A stretch of 12,384 nucleotides of DNA from an uncultured Desulfobulbaceae bacterium (GCA_947260045.1 CAMYOP010000048.1:1-12384); one strand, 5' to 3'. Counted from the first letter of the stretch, positions 1 through 8,020 are shown. Made by a program: numbers and translations. The notes: generated by a model from the sequence alone, not told the origin.

Positions 1-1781
1 TCTTTTCCACGCGGTCCAGCATTATAAACAGCATAGCTTGCCCTGGGAATATAGTCGGTTTTTCCATGCTTCACGCTGACCGGAATGCCATATTTTTTGA
101 AATAACGCATCAATATCTCCGCACCGGCCTGGGCGTTATAGACAGCATCCCAGCGTATTCGTTCCATGTCATAAAAACCGCGCCATACGTATTGGTTTAT
201 TTGCATGAGCCCCACAGAGCCTGCTCCTGAAAGAACGTAAGTGATCGAATTTCTCTTTTTTTTAAATTGTCTCCAGCAGCTTTCAATGAGGGCAGTCGTC
301 TTTATCAGGTGAAGAAAAGTAGTATGGTGTTCTTTTTTCAGCACTGCTCGCTTGAGCTCATCTTTAGCCACAATTGTCAGGAGGAGTAAATAGGCATTGC
401 GGTATTCATTGATCTCATGTTTTTTGGGAACCCATTTATAGAGACGTTTATAAAACTGTTCCCCCAGCAGGTGTTTGGTTTCCGCTGCCTGGGCATCAGG
501 GAGCAGGAAATGAAACAGGCGGGAGGCAAGGCTTGGCATATTGCTTTGCAGCTTTTTCTGTGGTGTAAAGTTAAAGAGCTTGCGCAGCTCAGGGTCGACC
601 TTCCAGTCTTGGTGAAGATGATCCGATGTTGCACCAGGCTGAAGTGTTCTGGCAAGACGACGCAGGCCGTCTGCAGTAATATGGATGCCAAGAGAGGGTC
701 CGAATTTATCCAGAGCAACCAGAGCATCACCAGCATAAATAAAGGTCATATATCTCAGGAGATGTTCCTGGAGAAGTCCCCTGTCTTCAGCTTCCTGGAA
801 TATGGTACTGAGCTTGTGCCATGTACTGACAAAAAGACGGCGCATGGGATCATCAATATCCACTGCCAGTTCGCCTGAGAGGATCGATAAAAACTGATGG
901 CGGCTGGTAATGAGCAGGTCAAAGAGCTCTGTTCGCATCTTTTCATCTATGAATTTATCACCAGAATTCTTGATGACAAAAACCAGAAATGCATCAAGGG
1001 GTTCCAGGTGTTTTTGGAAATGGGCAATTTCCTCTTTATTGAGCACCCTTTGCTGAGGCGGTTTTGGATATTTTTGTGCAGCTGTGTCAACCTCCATGCT
1101 TAAAGGGACGATGATTTTACCATCACCGATAACAGGTTTGTTGCTGCGAAGAGTTTTGAGCGCTTTTTCAAGGTCGCTGGATTGTTCAGGATCGGCAAAG
1201 GCACGCAGGAGAGCCAAGGTATCATGGCGCAAGGGAGAGAGGTCAACGAAAAATTGTTCCAAATAGGGGTGAAGATGTTCTTTTGTAATATCAAGGAGTA
1301 ATCCTAAAACGTTGGGTGTGTTCCAGTCTTCGTCAAAAACTTTAGAGTCAAGTATGTGGTAACGAAGTTTCCAGTCTGCGTCAACAAATGGAACCAGGGT
1401 GAGCTGGATATAGCCACTTGGCTGGGCAGCAACCGTACACCTTTCAAACATTTCCACGCCAAAACTTGCCTGATAGTGGCTCGTGAAGTGAATGATGCCA
1501 TCCTGCACTTCAAGAATAGGGTCATCAGAAAGTATATAGAAGCAAGGATTTTTCTCATAGATCGTGGTTGCTGAGTCAGGTTGCGGGTAGAGCTGTTGCT
1601 CCAGGGCCTTCTGAAGGAATGCTTCGCTGAGATTGAGTGGCAGCTCAATTACATTGGCCAAGCAGACGGAGTGAAGGAAAAAAATATAAACGAAGGTGAT
1701 GAGCCTGAGGCTTAAGCGCAATAGTCTATCCTGTTTTGATTGTATAAAAGAAGCAAGAATATGGGCTGCCGTGTGTTTCAT
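1..1781 (-). CDS. Exported protein with C-terminal SLT lytic transglycosylase domain (partial, runs off left edge)
   Basis: One uninterrupted minus-strand frame of 593 codons runs from an ATG at 1781 to the left window edge; shorter ORFs here lie in other frames. Residues about 27-43 form a hydrophobic segment (LITFVYIFFLHSVCLA), read as a signal peptide. The next ~440 residues match no family I recognise. From about residue 490 the chain becomes an SLT fold: ALIES with the expected catalytic glutamate at E500, then GSVGLMQINQ, then a helix with AGAEILMRYF, then ASYAVYNAGP. Family knowledge: SLT enzymes cleave the MurNAc-GlcNAc bond of peptidoglycan in the periplasm. The gene starts 19 bases after the DUF302 gene, so they probably share a transcript. 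A TTG at 1721 (residue 21) has a better ribosome site and gives a more normal signal peptide, so it may be the true start. The SLT assignment is secure; the role of the long N-terminal part is unknown. Confidence 0.88.
   Translation of the reverse strand, partial: MKHTAAHILASFIQSKQDRLLRLSLRLITFVYIFFLHSVCLANVIELPLNLSEAFLQKALEQQLYPQPDSATTIYEKNPCFYILSDDPILEVQDGIIHFTSHYQASFGVEMFERCTVAAQPSGYIQLTLVPFVDADWKLRYHILDSKVFDEDWNTPNVLGLLLDITKEHLHPYLEQFFVDLSPLRHDTLALLRAFADPEQSSDLEKALKTLRSNKPVIGDGKIIVPLSMEVDTAAQKYPKPPQQRVLNKEEIAHFQKHLEPLDAFLVFVIKNSGDKFIDEKMRTELFDLLITSRHQFLSILSGELAVDIDDPMRRLFVSTWHKLSTIFQEAEDRGLLQEHLLRYMTFIYAGDALVALDKFGPSLGIHITADGLRRLARTLQPGATSDHLHQDWKVDPELRKLFNFTPQKKLQSNMPSLASRLFHFLLPDAQAAETKHLLGEQFYKRLYKWVPKKHEINEYRNAYLLLLTIVAKDELKRAVLKKEHHTTFLHLIKTTALIESCWRQFKKKRNSITYVLSGAGSVGLMQINQYVWRGFYDMERIRWDAVYNAQAGAEILMRYFKKYGIPVSVKHGKTDYIPRASYAVYNAGPRGK
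1721..1732 (-). promoter_or_regulatory. Ribosome-binding site and alternative TTG start of the lytic transglycosylase gene
   Basis: On the minus strand AGGA (1729-1732) lies 7 bases before an in-frame TTG at 1721. The ATG at 1781 has no clear Shine-Dalgarno sequence. Starting at the TTG gives a signal peptide with a short basic n-region (LRLSLRL) directly before the hydrophobic core, which is the usual form. The choice between the two starts is not settled by sequence alone. Confidence 0.45.
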
Positions 1782-1800
1782 GGTTTTATATGATGCACTA

Positions 1801-2250
1801 TTATTCTGTGCTCTTTTTGGCAAAATTGTTCAGCGCGCCTGCTATTTTATTGATTACTTCTTTACAATTTTCAACACCATGTCGCTTTGCCACATAGTGG
1901 GGGTCGTTATAAGACAACCAGGTTTGTTTGTTTTCATCTGTCCAGATAAGCGCCTTCTGGGGCAGGTCTATGCCCACAGTTTGACCGCACTGCATAAATG
2001 GTGTGCCTACCTGGGGCTTGCCAAAGATTATGAGTTCTGTTGGTCGCAGCGGTTTGCCAATTTTTTCGGCAGAGGCAGCGTGGTCAATCCTGGCAAACAC
2101 TGTCATTTTTTTTGTTTCCAGGAGAGAGATCAGTCTTTCGGCTGTTGTTTTGGCATCATGTTTACTTTTAAGAGAGATGAGGCCATTTTCTGCATGGAGA
2201 AGAGAGGGGATGGCGAGAAATAAGCTTACCGTTAGAATCAACATACGCAT
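1801..2250 (-). CDS. Exported DUF302 domain protein
   Basis: This encodes a 149-residue protein. The first 20 residues (MRMLILTVSLFLAIPSLLHA) form a signal peptide with a likely cut before ENG. The remainder is a DUF302 domain: VFARIDHAASAEKIGKPLRP, then TELIIFGKPQVGTPFM, then GIDLPQKALIW and a C-terminal helix. DUF302 is a small alpha/beta domain; its biochemical role is not established, so no reaction is assigned. I chose the ATG at 2250 rather than one five codons upstream because GGAGGG sits 7 bases before 2250 and inside the longer reading. The lytic transglycosylase gene begins 19 bases downstream on the same strand, which suggests a two-gene operon of envelope proteins. Family assignment is confident from the conserved order of motifs. 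Confidence 0.9.
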   Translation of the reverse strand: MRMLILTVSLFLAIPSLLHAENGLISLKSKHDAKTTAERLISLLETKKMTVFARIDHAASAEKIGKPLRPTELIIFGKPQVGTPFMQCGQTVGIDLPQKALIWTDENKQTWLSYNDPHYVAKRHGVENCKEVINKIAGALNNFAKKSTE

Positions 2251-2257
2251 GGAAGGA

Positions 2258-2263
2258 CCCTCC
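2258..2263 (-). promoter_or_regulatory. Strong ribosome-binding site deciding the DUF302 start
   Basis: GGAGGG on the minus strand is 7 bases upstream of the ATG at 2250. It would lie within the coding sequence if the upstream ATG at 2265 were used, so it argues for the shorter protein. Confidence 0.7.
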
Positions 2264-2279
2264 ATTAATTAGTTCTTAT

Positions 2280-2302
2280 CCGGAAAGTCGCAGACTTTGC
2301 GG
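2280..2302. repeat. Hairpin in the leader of the DUF302-transglycosylase operon
   Basis: The arms CCGGAAAGTC and GACTTTGCGG pair at nine of ten positions (one G-G mismatch) around a GCA loop. The hairpin sits 16 bases upstream of the DUF302 ribosome-binding site. Neither side has a T-run, so it does not look like a simple terminator. It could be an operator or a structured 5' leader. Confidence 0.5.
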
Positions 2303-2372
2303 ATATTAGAAATAATTGTTTCCAATGCAGAAACGAGAATATTTTGAGAAAATCTAGGAAAACGAGGAGTTA

Positions 2373-2399
2373 TGCGGAGGCGTATATCTATACGCCGCA
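2373..2399. repeat. GC-rich hairpin in the divergent intergenic region
   Basis: GGCGTATA (2379-2386) and TATACGCC (2389-2396) are perfect inverted copies two bases apart. The stem extends as TGC/GCA after a three-base bulge. No T-run follows on either strand. It lies between the minus-strand operon and gdhA; function unknown. Confidence 0.5.
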
Positions 2400-2548
2400 C
2401 AAGTGACCCCGCAGTTTGACACCGAGATTCTCAAGATAGGCCGTTAGTGGACGGAAACTAATTATAAGTCTGGGTTTCTGACTGAAGACTATGATAGCCT
2501 CAGGAAGATTTTTTGTCACTTGGAGAATGAGAGTGCTTCTGAACTTCC

Positions 2549-2579
2549 TTGACCAGAAATCATACCTATATGGTATGGT
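2549..2579 (+). promoter_or_regulatory. Candidate gdhA promoter with overlapping dyad
   Basis: TTGACC (2549-2554) resembles a -35 box. TATGGT (2574-2579) is a possible -10 box, but the 19-base spacer is longer than optimal. The spacer holds the dyad ATACC-TATAT-GGTAT (2562-2576), placed where a repressor could act. This would leave a leader of roughly 170 bases before the gdhA ATG. Confidence 0.3.
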
Positions 2580-2757
2580 TTATTTATATTGAAGGTTCAG
2601 TTGAAAATGATAAGAAAGAGAGCCTTGGAGGTTTTGAGGAATTGTTCTGTCTATCAAGTGCGATGGTATGCCCCAGATAATCCGGACATACAAGATGCTG
2701 TCAAGGCGCAGCAGATGTTTCTTTTTGTGCTGCTGTCAATAATAGAATGGGGGGAAT

Positions 2758-4110
2758 ATGAAAGAGAACAGGCGCTGCAGTCTTAATCAGTTTATGGAAG
2801 GTCTTATTCGCCGAAACCCCCATGAACCGGAGTTTCAGCAGGCGGTTGACGAGGTGGCAGCTGATATTCTTCCATTTATTGATGATAAATATGAGTACCG
2901 CAAAGCCATGGTGCTGGAACGTTTGACCGAGGCCGATAGAGTTATTGTTTTTCGAGTCACCTGGGTTGACGATGAGGGCTATGTTCGGGCAAACAGGGGT
3001 TACCGTGTCCAGCAGAATAATTCCATTGGCCCCTATAAAGGTGGAATCCGTTTTCATCGTAACCTTACCCTTGATACTCTCAAGTTTTTAGCCTTTGAGC
3101 AGACATTGAAGAACTCATTGACTGGTCTCCCTATGGGTGGTGCCAAAGGTGGTGCCAATTTTAATCCCAAGGATAAATCTGATGATGAGGTCTTGCGCTT
3201 CTGTCAGTCCTTTATGATTGAACTCTCGCGCCATATCGGTCCCAATGTCGACATTCCAGCCGGTGACATTGGTGTCGGGGCTCGAGAGATAAGTTATATG
3301 TTTGCCCAGTATAAACGTATAAATAACGAGTTTAGTGGCGTTATTACGGGCAAGGGGATCTCCTTTGGCGGCAGTATGATTCGAACAGAAGCAACTGGCT
3401 ATGGTTGTGTCTATTTCATGGAGGATATGCTTAAGGAAAATGGCAGTAGCTTTGAAGGCAAAACAGCTTTAGTCTCAGGGGCTGGCAATGTTGCTCAGTT
3501 CACTGCTGAAAAGATTATTGAACTCGGTGGAAAGGTACTCACTCTTTCTGATTCTTCTGGTTTTATCCACGATTCTGAAGGAATTACCAAGGAAAAGCTT
3601 GATTATGTCAAGGACTTGAAAAATGTCAGGCGAGGCCGCATTGCAGAATATGCTGATGAGTTTGACGTGACTTTTTATGAGGGTAAAAAGCCTTGGGATA
3701 TTCCAGCTGAGTTGGCCTTCCCCTGTGCCACTCAAAATGAAATATCAGCAGGCGATGCCCGCAAACTTATTGAGAATGGCTGTATCGCAGTGGCTGAAGG
3801 AGCCAATATGCCGACTGTCAAAGAGGGGGTGGATCTTTTTATAGGTGAAAAAATACTCTATGCACCCAGCAAGGCGGCAAATGCTGGCGGCGTAGCGGTA
3901 TCAGGGCTTGAGATGACCCAGAATTCCATGCGTATGTCCTGGTCTCGGGAAGAGCTGGATAATCACCTTCGAGTTATCATGCGTGATATCCATGCTAAAT
4001 GCGTTGACTATGGCAGGGAAAAGGATGGGTACATCAACTACCGCAAAGGGGCAAATATTGCAGGATTTCTCAAGGTGGCAGATGCCATGGTTGCATGTGG
4101 GCCAACCTGA
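2758..4110 (+). CDS. gdhA: NADP-type glutamate dehydrogenase
   Basis: This 450-residue cytoplasmic enzyme reductively aminates 2-oxoglutarate with ammonia to give L-glutamate. The substrate domain carries GPYKGGIRFH (K94), FEQTLKN (K118), the catalytic-lysine motif LPMGGAKGG (K130) and DIPAGDIGVGAREI with D170. GKGISFGGSMIRTEATGYG precedes the dinucleotide domain, whose Rossmann loop is GAGNVA (241-246). The segment SDSSG (264-268) after the second strand is typical of the NADP-preferring hexameric class that includes E. coli GdhA (447 residues); that cofactor choice is inferred by similarity. CATQNE and SKAANAGGVA are also conserved. Length is normal and no motif is missing. A G-run (2749-2754) sits three bases before the ATG and is the only candidate ribosome site. 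The gene appears monocistronic: 429 bases without a gene follow. Confidence 0.96.
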   Translation: MKENRRCSLNQFMEGLIRRNPHEPEFQQAVDEVAADILPFIDDKYEYRKAMVLERLTEADRVIVFRVTWVDDEGYVRANRGYRVQQNNSIGPYKGGIRFHRNLTLDTLKFLAFEQTLKNSLTGLPMGGAKGGANFNPKDKSDDEVLRFCQSFMIELSRHIGPNVDIPAGDIGVGAREISYMFAQYKRINNEFSGVITGKGISFGGSMIRTEATGYGCVYFMEDMLKENGSSFEGKTALVSGAGNVAQFTAEKIIELGGKVLTLSDSSGFIHDSEGITKEKLDYVKDLKNVRRGRIAEYADEFDVTFYEGKKPWDIPAELAFPCATQNEISAGDARKLIENGCIAVAEGANMPTVKEGVDLFIGEKILYAPSKAANAGGVAVSGLEMTQNSMRMSWSREELDNHLRVIMRDIHAKCVDYGREKDGYINYRKGANIAGFLKVADAMVACGPT

Positions 4111-4539
4111 TAAGGCTATTAAATCTCTGGGGCCAAATTGCCACGAGCAATAGGTAAGTTTATCGCAAAAAGTATTGTTACCTGCTGTCTTAAACGAGTC
4201 TTTTATCCAATCTTTTTACAGTTCTAATGAGCTCTTCGACTTAAAGTTGGACTTGCGGACCCCTATATGGTCAACGATAGATTGTTTGGCTAATTCTTTT
4301 TTTCATAAAAGTTGAAATCTGGTATCTTTGCTCTTGAGCAGGTTGCATGTCGTTATTCATTTGTACACCTTTCGCTTAGATGAGCTTGAGTCGCCTGAAC
4401 CAAGAACCTTTTATAAAAATGAATAATTTTGTTTGGAATCTGCATTCAGTGCTCTAGAGACATATATCAATTCTGGGATAGTAACGGCAAATTAGGATAG
4501 GAAGATACGTCCTTAAAGTGTTTCTCTGTGGGGAAGTAA
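4111..4539. other. Intergenic region between gdhA and the PAS-LuxR gene, no gene seen
   Basis: No frame here looks coding on either strand and no tRNA-like fold was seen. A weak inverted pair AGGTAA (4152-4157) and TTACCT (4178-4183) lies shortly after the gdhA stop with a 20-base loop and no T-run, so a Rho-independent terminator is not supported. The AT-rich stretch at 4405-4440 is a plausible promoter zone for the regulator, but no well-spaced pair of boxes stood out. Confidence 0.5.
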
Positions 4540-5865
4540 ATGACTTTAAAACCAACATACGAAGAGCTTGATAAAAGGGTACAGGCTTTTGAGAAAGAAC
4601 TGGAAGATCTTAAAATTCTTAGCGATTCAAGCAGGTTGAATCGGCAATATCTGGAATCTTTCCTCAACAATACGAACATGCCAATCTTCTTAAAGACTGC
4701 GGATTATAAATATATTTTTATGAATCGTCAGTTGGGGCGCCTTGCACATGTAGCCAATGATCAAGTTGAAGGCAAAGAAGATAGTGATTTTTTTTCTGAA
4801 CCAGTTGCCCAACTTTTTCGCTCTCAAGATGAAGAAGTTGTCAAAAGTCGGGCTTTGGTCGAATTTGAGGAAACTATTACTCTACCCGATGGCGAGCAAA
4901 CATTTATGACATCAAAATTTCCTCTGCTTGACAGTGAAGGTAAGGTATACGCCGTAGGAGGCGTTTGTACAGATATCACTGCTCGCAAGAAAGCAGAAGC
5001 TGAATTAAAAGAGGCTGAAGAAAAATATCGTGGCATCTTTGAACATTCACCTTTGGGAATATTGCATATTGATAAAGACGGTATCATCACCGCCTGTAAT
5101 GATAAGTTAGCGGAAATTATTGGTTCCAGCGTAGAGAAAGTCATTGGTTTTGATTTACTGCAATCCATAAATGATGAAAAAGAAAAAGCGGCCATTCTCT
5201 CAGTACTTTCAGGGCAAATATCGCATTATGAAGGGAGCTATCAATCTGTTGCAGGAAGTGAGAGAGTATACCTTCGAGGTGTTTTTTCTCCTGTCTCTTC
5301 AAATAATGGATCAATAGTAGCAGCCATTGGCATAATTGAAGATATAACCAGGCGAAAGGATGTTGAAGAAGCGCTGAAAAAGGCTCATGACGAATTAGAA
5401 CAACGAGTTGCTGAGCGTACGTCTGAACTTGACCAAAAAACAGAAAGACTAATGGAGACAAATGTCGCTCTTAAAATATTGTTGGAAAAGCGGGAGGAAG
5501 ATAAGAAGGAACTTGAAGAAAAAGTAATGTTTAATGTTGAAAAATTAATCAATCCCTATCTGGAAAAGTTAAAAATGAGATGCAATGGAGATTCTCAAAA
5601 AGCTTTCCTGGAAATCATACAATCAAACCTTGATGAGATAACCTCGTCCTTTGCTCATAATCATAAAAATTATCTCTCAAACCTTACTCCAGCCCAAATT
5701 CAAATTGCCGACTTGATCAAGCAAGGCCATACAACCAAGGACATTGCCTCGATTTTAAATCTTTCCCCTTCAACTGTTGCCTGCCATCGGCAAGAGATTA
5801 GAAGAAGACTTTCTTTGACCAATAAAAAGACAAATCTTCAGGCAACTCTGTCGATCCAATCATAA
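4540..5865 (+). CDS. PAS-PAS-LuxR family transcriptional regulator
   Basis: This encodes a 441-residue soluble protein with no signal peptide or membrane segment. It opens with a short coiled coil (PTYEELDKRVQAFEKELEDL) of the kind common in Desulfobacterota PAS proteins. PAS domain 1 spans about residues 38-150, ending in the hallmark GGVCTDITARKKAE. PAS domain 2 spans about 160-275, ending in GIIEDITRRKDVEE. A long coiled coil follows (about 275-335, with LEQRVAERTSEL), and a LuxR/GerE helix-turn-helix ends the chain (about 382-430, LTPAQIQIADLIKQGHTTKD and LNLSPSTVACHRQEIRRRL). There is no kinase, phosphatase or receiver domain, so it is probably a one-component sensor that binds a ligand or cofactor and DNA. 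The ligand cannot be read from sequence. GGGGA five bases before the ATG supports the start. Its targets are unknown; the adjacent exported-protein genes are candidates by position only. Confidence 0.92.
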   Translation: MTLKPTYEELDKRVQAFEKELEDLKILSDSSRLNRQYLESFLNNTNMPIFLKTADYKYIFMNRQLGRLAHVANDQVEGKEDSDFFSEPVAQLFRSQDEEVVKSRALVEFEETITLPDGEQTFMTSKFPLLDSEGKVYAVGGVCTDITARKKAEAELKEAEEKYRGIFEHSPLGILHIDKDGIITACNDKLAEIIGSSVEKVIGFDLLQSINDEKEKAAILSVLSGQISHYEGSYQSVAGSERVYLRGVFSPVSSNNGSIVAAIGIIEDITRRKDVEEALKKAHDELEQRVAERTSELDQKTERLMETNVALKILLEKREEDKKELEEKVMFNVEKLINPYLEKLKMRCNGDSQKAFLEIIQSNLDEITSSFAHNHKNYLSNLTPAQIQIADLIKQGHTTKDIASILNLSPSTVACHRQEIRRRLSLTNKKTNLQATLSIQS

Positions 5866-5888
5866 CAACTAGATAGCCTAGTTGTTTT
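5864..5888 (+). terminator. Rho-independent terminator of the PAS-LuxR gene
   Basis: AACAACTAG (5864-5872) and CTAGTTGTT (5878-5886) form a perfect 9-bp stem with a five-base loop, running into TTTT. The hairpin begins inside the TAA stop codon. GC content of the stem is low, so efficiency may be modest. Confidence 0.65.
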
Positions 5889-6093
5889 CTAGCTGTTTTT
5901 CACTTGTTGTCGATCTCTCTGACATCGCATTATTATAATTAAATTTAGTCGGTTAGCTGTTGGCCGGGAGTTTCTACCGATTTGCTTTCGTTATGAAAAA
6001 AGAATGAGCTTGGAACTAAAGAATATAATTGTACGTGTTATTTAAATTTGGCTTACGCAGAAAATAACTTGAGGGGTGTGCCAAAAAAAATAT

Positions 6094-6123
6094 TTGACAC
6101 TACCTTGAGAAATAAGAGATTAA
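6094..6123 (+). promoter_or_regulatory. Candidate promoter of the exported-protein gene cluster
   Basis: TTGACA (6094-6099) is a perfect sigma-70 -35 box. The -10 region 17-18 bases on is poor (GATTAA, 6118-6123), so the promoter may need an activator. It is upstream of the 6159 gene and just before a 16-bp palindrome. Confidence 0.4.
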
Positions 6124-6127
6124 GTTG

Positions 6128-6143
6128 TTAACAATATTGTTAA
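6128..6143. promoter_or_regulatory. 16-bp perfect palindrome, candidate operator
   Basis: TTAACAATATTGTTAA reads identically on both strands. It lies about 30 bases after the TTGACA box and 15 bases before the ATG at 6159, the usual place for a repressor operator covering the transcription start. The binding protein is unknown. Confidence 0.5.
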
Positions 6144-6158
6144 TTCAATTAATAGAAA

Positions 6159-7952
6159 ATGAGTAAGTCTATGAAAATTTCGTTATCACAATGTTGTTTT
6201 TTTTCGATCTTTGTTTTTCTTATCATCACCCTGCCGGTGACCTCCCTAGCCTTCAAACTGAAAGAAAAACCTCTTAAAATAGAGGTCTGCGACCTGTCAG
6301 GAAAGGACCTTTTGTCAGAAGCGATGGGTACTACCCGGAGAGACGAAATGAAACTCGTTTCAGATTTGGATTCCCGATTGCGTAATTGTTCAACTCTTAG
6401 AGACAATATATTCTGGCAAGTGTATCCACTTCATACTCGACGTACAGCATCGAAACCAGTGCTTGTTCCCTATTCCAAGTGGACTCGCTCTCAAAAACTC
6501 TCCCTTGCTCGTAAATTTCAATTATTACTTGGGAACAGGGAACTGCAGCTGAAGTGTCCGGATATCTATTATAGCACTGCATCTGGAAGACTCTGGACAA
6601 GCGAGGCTAACGGTTTCGCCAATCTATACTACTCCGCAGAAGAGGCTTTCGATATTTTTACTGCCCATGTGGCGCACGCACTATTTCTTGAAACCAGGCA
6701 GATCTTTCCCTGGCGTCTTGCTGATCATCCGGCTGGAGAAATACAGGAAATATTATCTTCCGATAGATATTTTTCACTTATTAAACCAACTGATGATTCC
6801 GTAACTTATCCGTTAGATATTCTTTCTGGCAGAGACTACCAGGCAAGATATCAGGATCAAAAGCGTGGCGTCGGTCTGTGCGACCCGCAGGAAGGGTATG
6901 TTTTTATGGAGGATCAAGCGCTTGTCGGAGAGACGGAAATAGAAACGCTGGCAAATATAATGGATTGGTTCAGGGCAAATGCTACCCATAATCCTAAAGA
7001 AGATTTTAGAGGTTTGCCTTATAGCATACAGAAAAGACATGTATTCCTCAGAGACAGGTTGACAGTTCGTGAATGGATAGATGTTGATAGAGATAAATCT
7101 GATAATATTCATGATTATCGTAATCTTTTGCTTATGTATGATGGGTGCCATAGAGCTGCTGCAGATTTTCGAGACCTGGCACGTAGTGTGAACATCCCTG
7201 TGCTCTCTGCTGCCAGCCAAGAAGATCCGCTTACTTATGATGAAGTCGATGCAGGCGGCATGGGACTTTCTCTGGCATCAAGATCCCATCGGGGATTGTG
7301 TTGGAAATGGGAGTCTCCAGAGGGAAGGTGTGTATGGCATACCGATGACTTCTATGCCAATATGGGAACTGGATATTCAAATACCTTGCCCTACGATGTC
7401 GATGGTCTTGCCTTGAACGAGACAGAAAGAAAACTTCGTGACTTTCAGACTCTTTGGCTTTTAGTTGAAGATTATGAGAGTTGGGGTTTTGTTGTTGATA
7501 TACATAAGGTTAAGCCTGGTGTTGGATTTGGTAAAAATGAATTTTCCAGTAGAGGCTATTATAACTTGGGATATTTTCTGGGTTATTGGTTGATGAGTGA
7601 CCGACAAGCCCAAAACGTGGACCGACTTGTCGGGCTGGAAACCAATCCATATAGGGCAGACCTGTCGAGACATTTAAGACTTCATCAAGTCTATCAAATG
7701 GGCACCTGGACAAACTTCATGGAATATTTTGCATGTGATGAACCGCAAGAACGTGCTATGGAAAATATTTTCAATTCTTTGATTTTACCTACAATCAAGG
7801 CTAAAAGGAGAGGCTTTGTCGCACCTGTTTTCTTTCCTTATAACCAGTATTATGGAAGAGGGGTAGAACTTGTTAACCTGATGGGAGGGTGTGAAGGGGT
7901 AGATGAGTCCCATTTCTTATGGGAGCAGATAAAGCGGCCGCGATTCTATTAA
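6159..7952 (+). CDS. Exported protein of unknown family with a transglutaminase-like Cys-His-Asp triad
   Basis: This 597-residue protein has a signal peptide (CCFFSIFVFLIITLPVTSLA, cut near residue 31). I recognise no named family over its full length. Residues 260-400 read like a transglutaminase/cysteine-protease core: a helix TLANIMDWFRANATH, then MYDGCHRAAADFRDLARSVN with C330 at a helix start before IPV, then SHRGLCWKWES with H377, then GRCVWHTDDFYA with D395 or D396. Spacings of 47 residues (Cys-His) and 18-19 (His-Asp), and the aromatic residues around them, fit that fold. The known family either cross-links or cleaves proteins; which applies here is not inferable. A C-terminal region of about 170 residues rich in Tyr and Trp follows. 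A second ATG at 6171 is an equally possible start; neither has a strong ribosome site. It leads a three-gene exported cluster and ends 68 bases before the next gene. Confidence 0.8.
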   Translation: MSKSMKISLSQCCFFSIFVFLIITLPVTSLAFKLKEKPLKIEVCDLSGKDLLSEAMGTTRRDEMKLVSDLDSRLRNCSTLRDNIFWQVYPLHTRRTASKPVLVPYSKWTRSQKLSLARKFQLLLGNRELQLKCPDIYYSTASGRLWTSEANGFANLYYSAEEAFDIFTAHVAHALFLETRQIFPWRLADHPAGEIQEILSSDRYFSLIKPTDDSVTYPLDILSGRDYQARYQDQKRGVGLCDPQEGYVFMEDQALVGETEIETLANIMDWFRANATHNPKEDFRGLPYSIQKRHVFLRDRLTVREWIDVDRDKSDNIHDYRNLLLMYDGCHRAAADFRDLARSVNIPVLSAASQEDPLTYDEVDAGGMGLSLASRSHRGLCWKWESPEGRCVWHTDDFYANMGTGYSNTLPYDVDGLALNETERKLRDFQTLWLLVEDYESWGFVVDIHKVKPGVGFGKNEFSSRGYYNLGYFLGYWLMSDRQAQNVDRLVGLETNPYRADLSRHLRLHQVYQMGTWTNFMEYFACDEPQERAMENIFNSLILPTIKAKRRGFVAPVFFPYNQYYGRGVELVNLMGGCEGVDESHFLWEQIKRPRFY

Positions 7953-8020
7953 GGAAGTATTTTTGTTTAAGACTTTGTAATATGTTATCAATGATGAGCA
8001 GTAAGCTAAAGGATAAGACC

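Larger units (their letters stand above)
2264..2757. other. Divergent intergenic region, about 490 bases, no convincing gene
   Basis: This stretch separates the minus-strand DUF302 gene from plus-strand gdhA and must hold promoters for both. I see two hairpins and one candidate gdhA promoter in it. A 65-codon TTG-initiated frame at 2589-2786 overlaps the gdhA start, has no ribosome site, and is probably fortuitous. Confidence 0.6.

Noticed and set aside
377..1648. Several short minus- and plus-strand open frames within the lytic transglycosylase gene
   Set aside because: They lie in frames other than the continuous 593-codon frame, which carries the signal peptide and SLT motifs.
1696..2223. 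A 175-codon plus-strand frame
   Set aside because: It is antisense to the DUF302 gene, whose domain motifs, signal peptide and ribosome site are clear.
2387..2592. An open minus-strand stretch of about 60 codons in the divergent intergenic region
   Set aside because: It has no ATG and no recognisable motif, and its length is reachable by chance.
2589..2786. A 65-codon plus-strand frame starting at TTG
   Set aside because: It has no ribosome site, overlaps the gdhA start by 29 bases, and resembles no known protein.
3475..3735. An 86-codon minus-strand frame inside gdhA
   Set aside because: It is antisense to the conserved dinucleotide-binding domain and has no features of its own.
7919..8020. 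An earlier start for the second exported protein overlapping the first gene
   Set aside because: No ribosome site precedes these codons, while AAAGGA stands seven bases before 8021.
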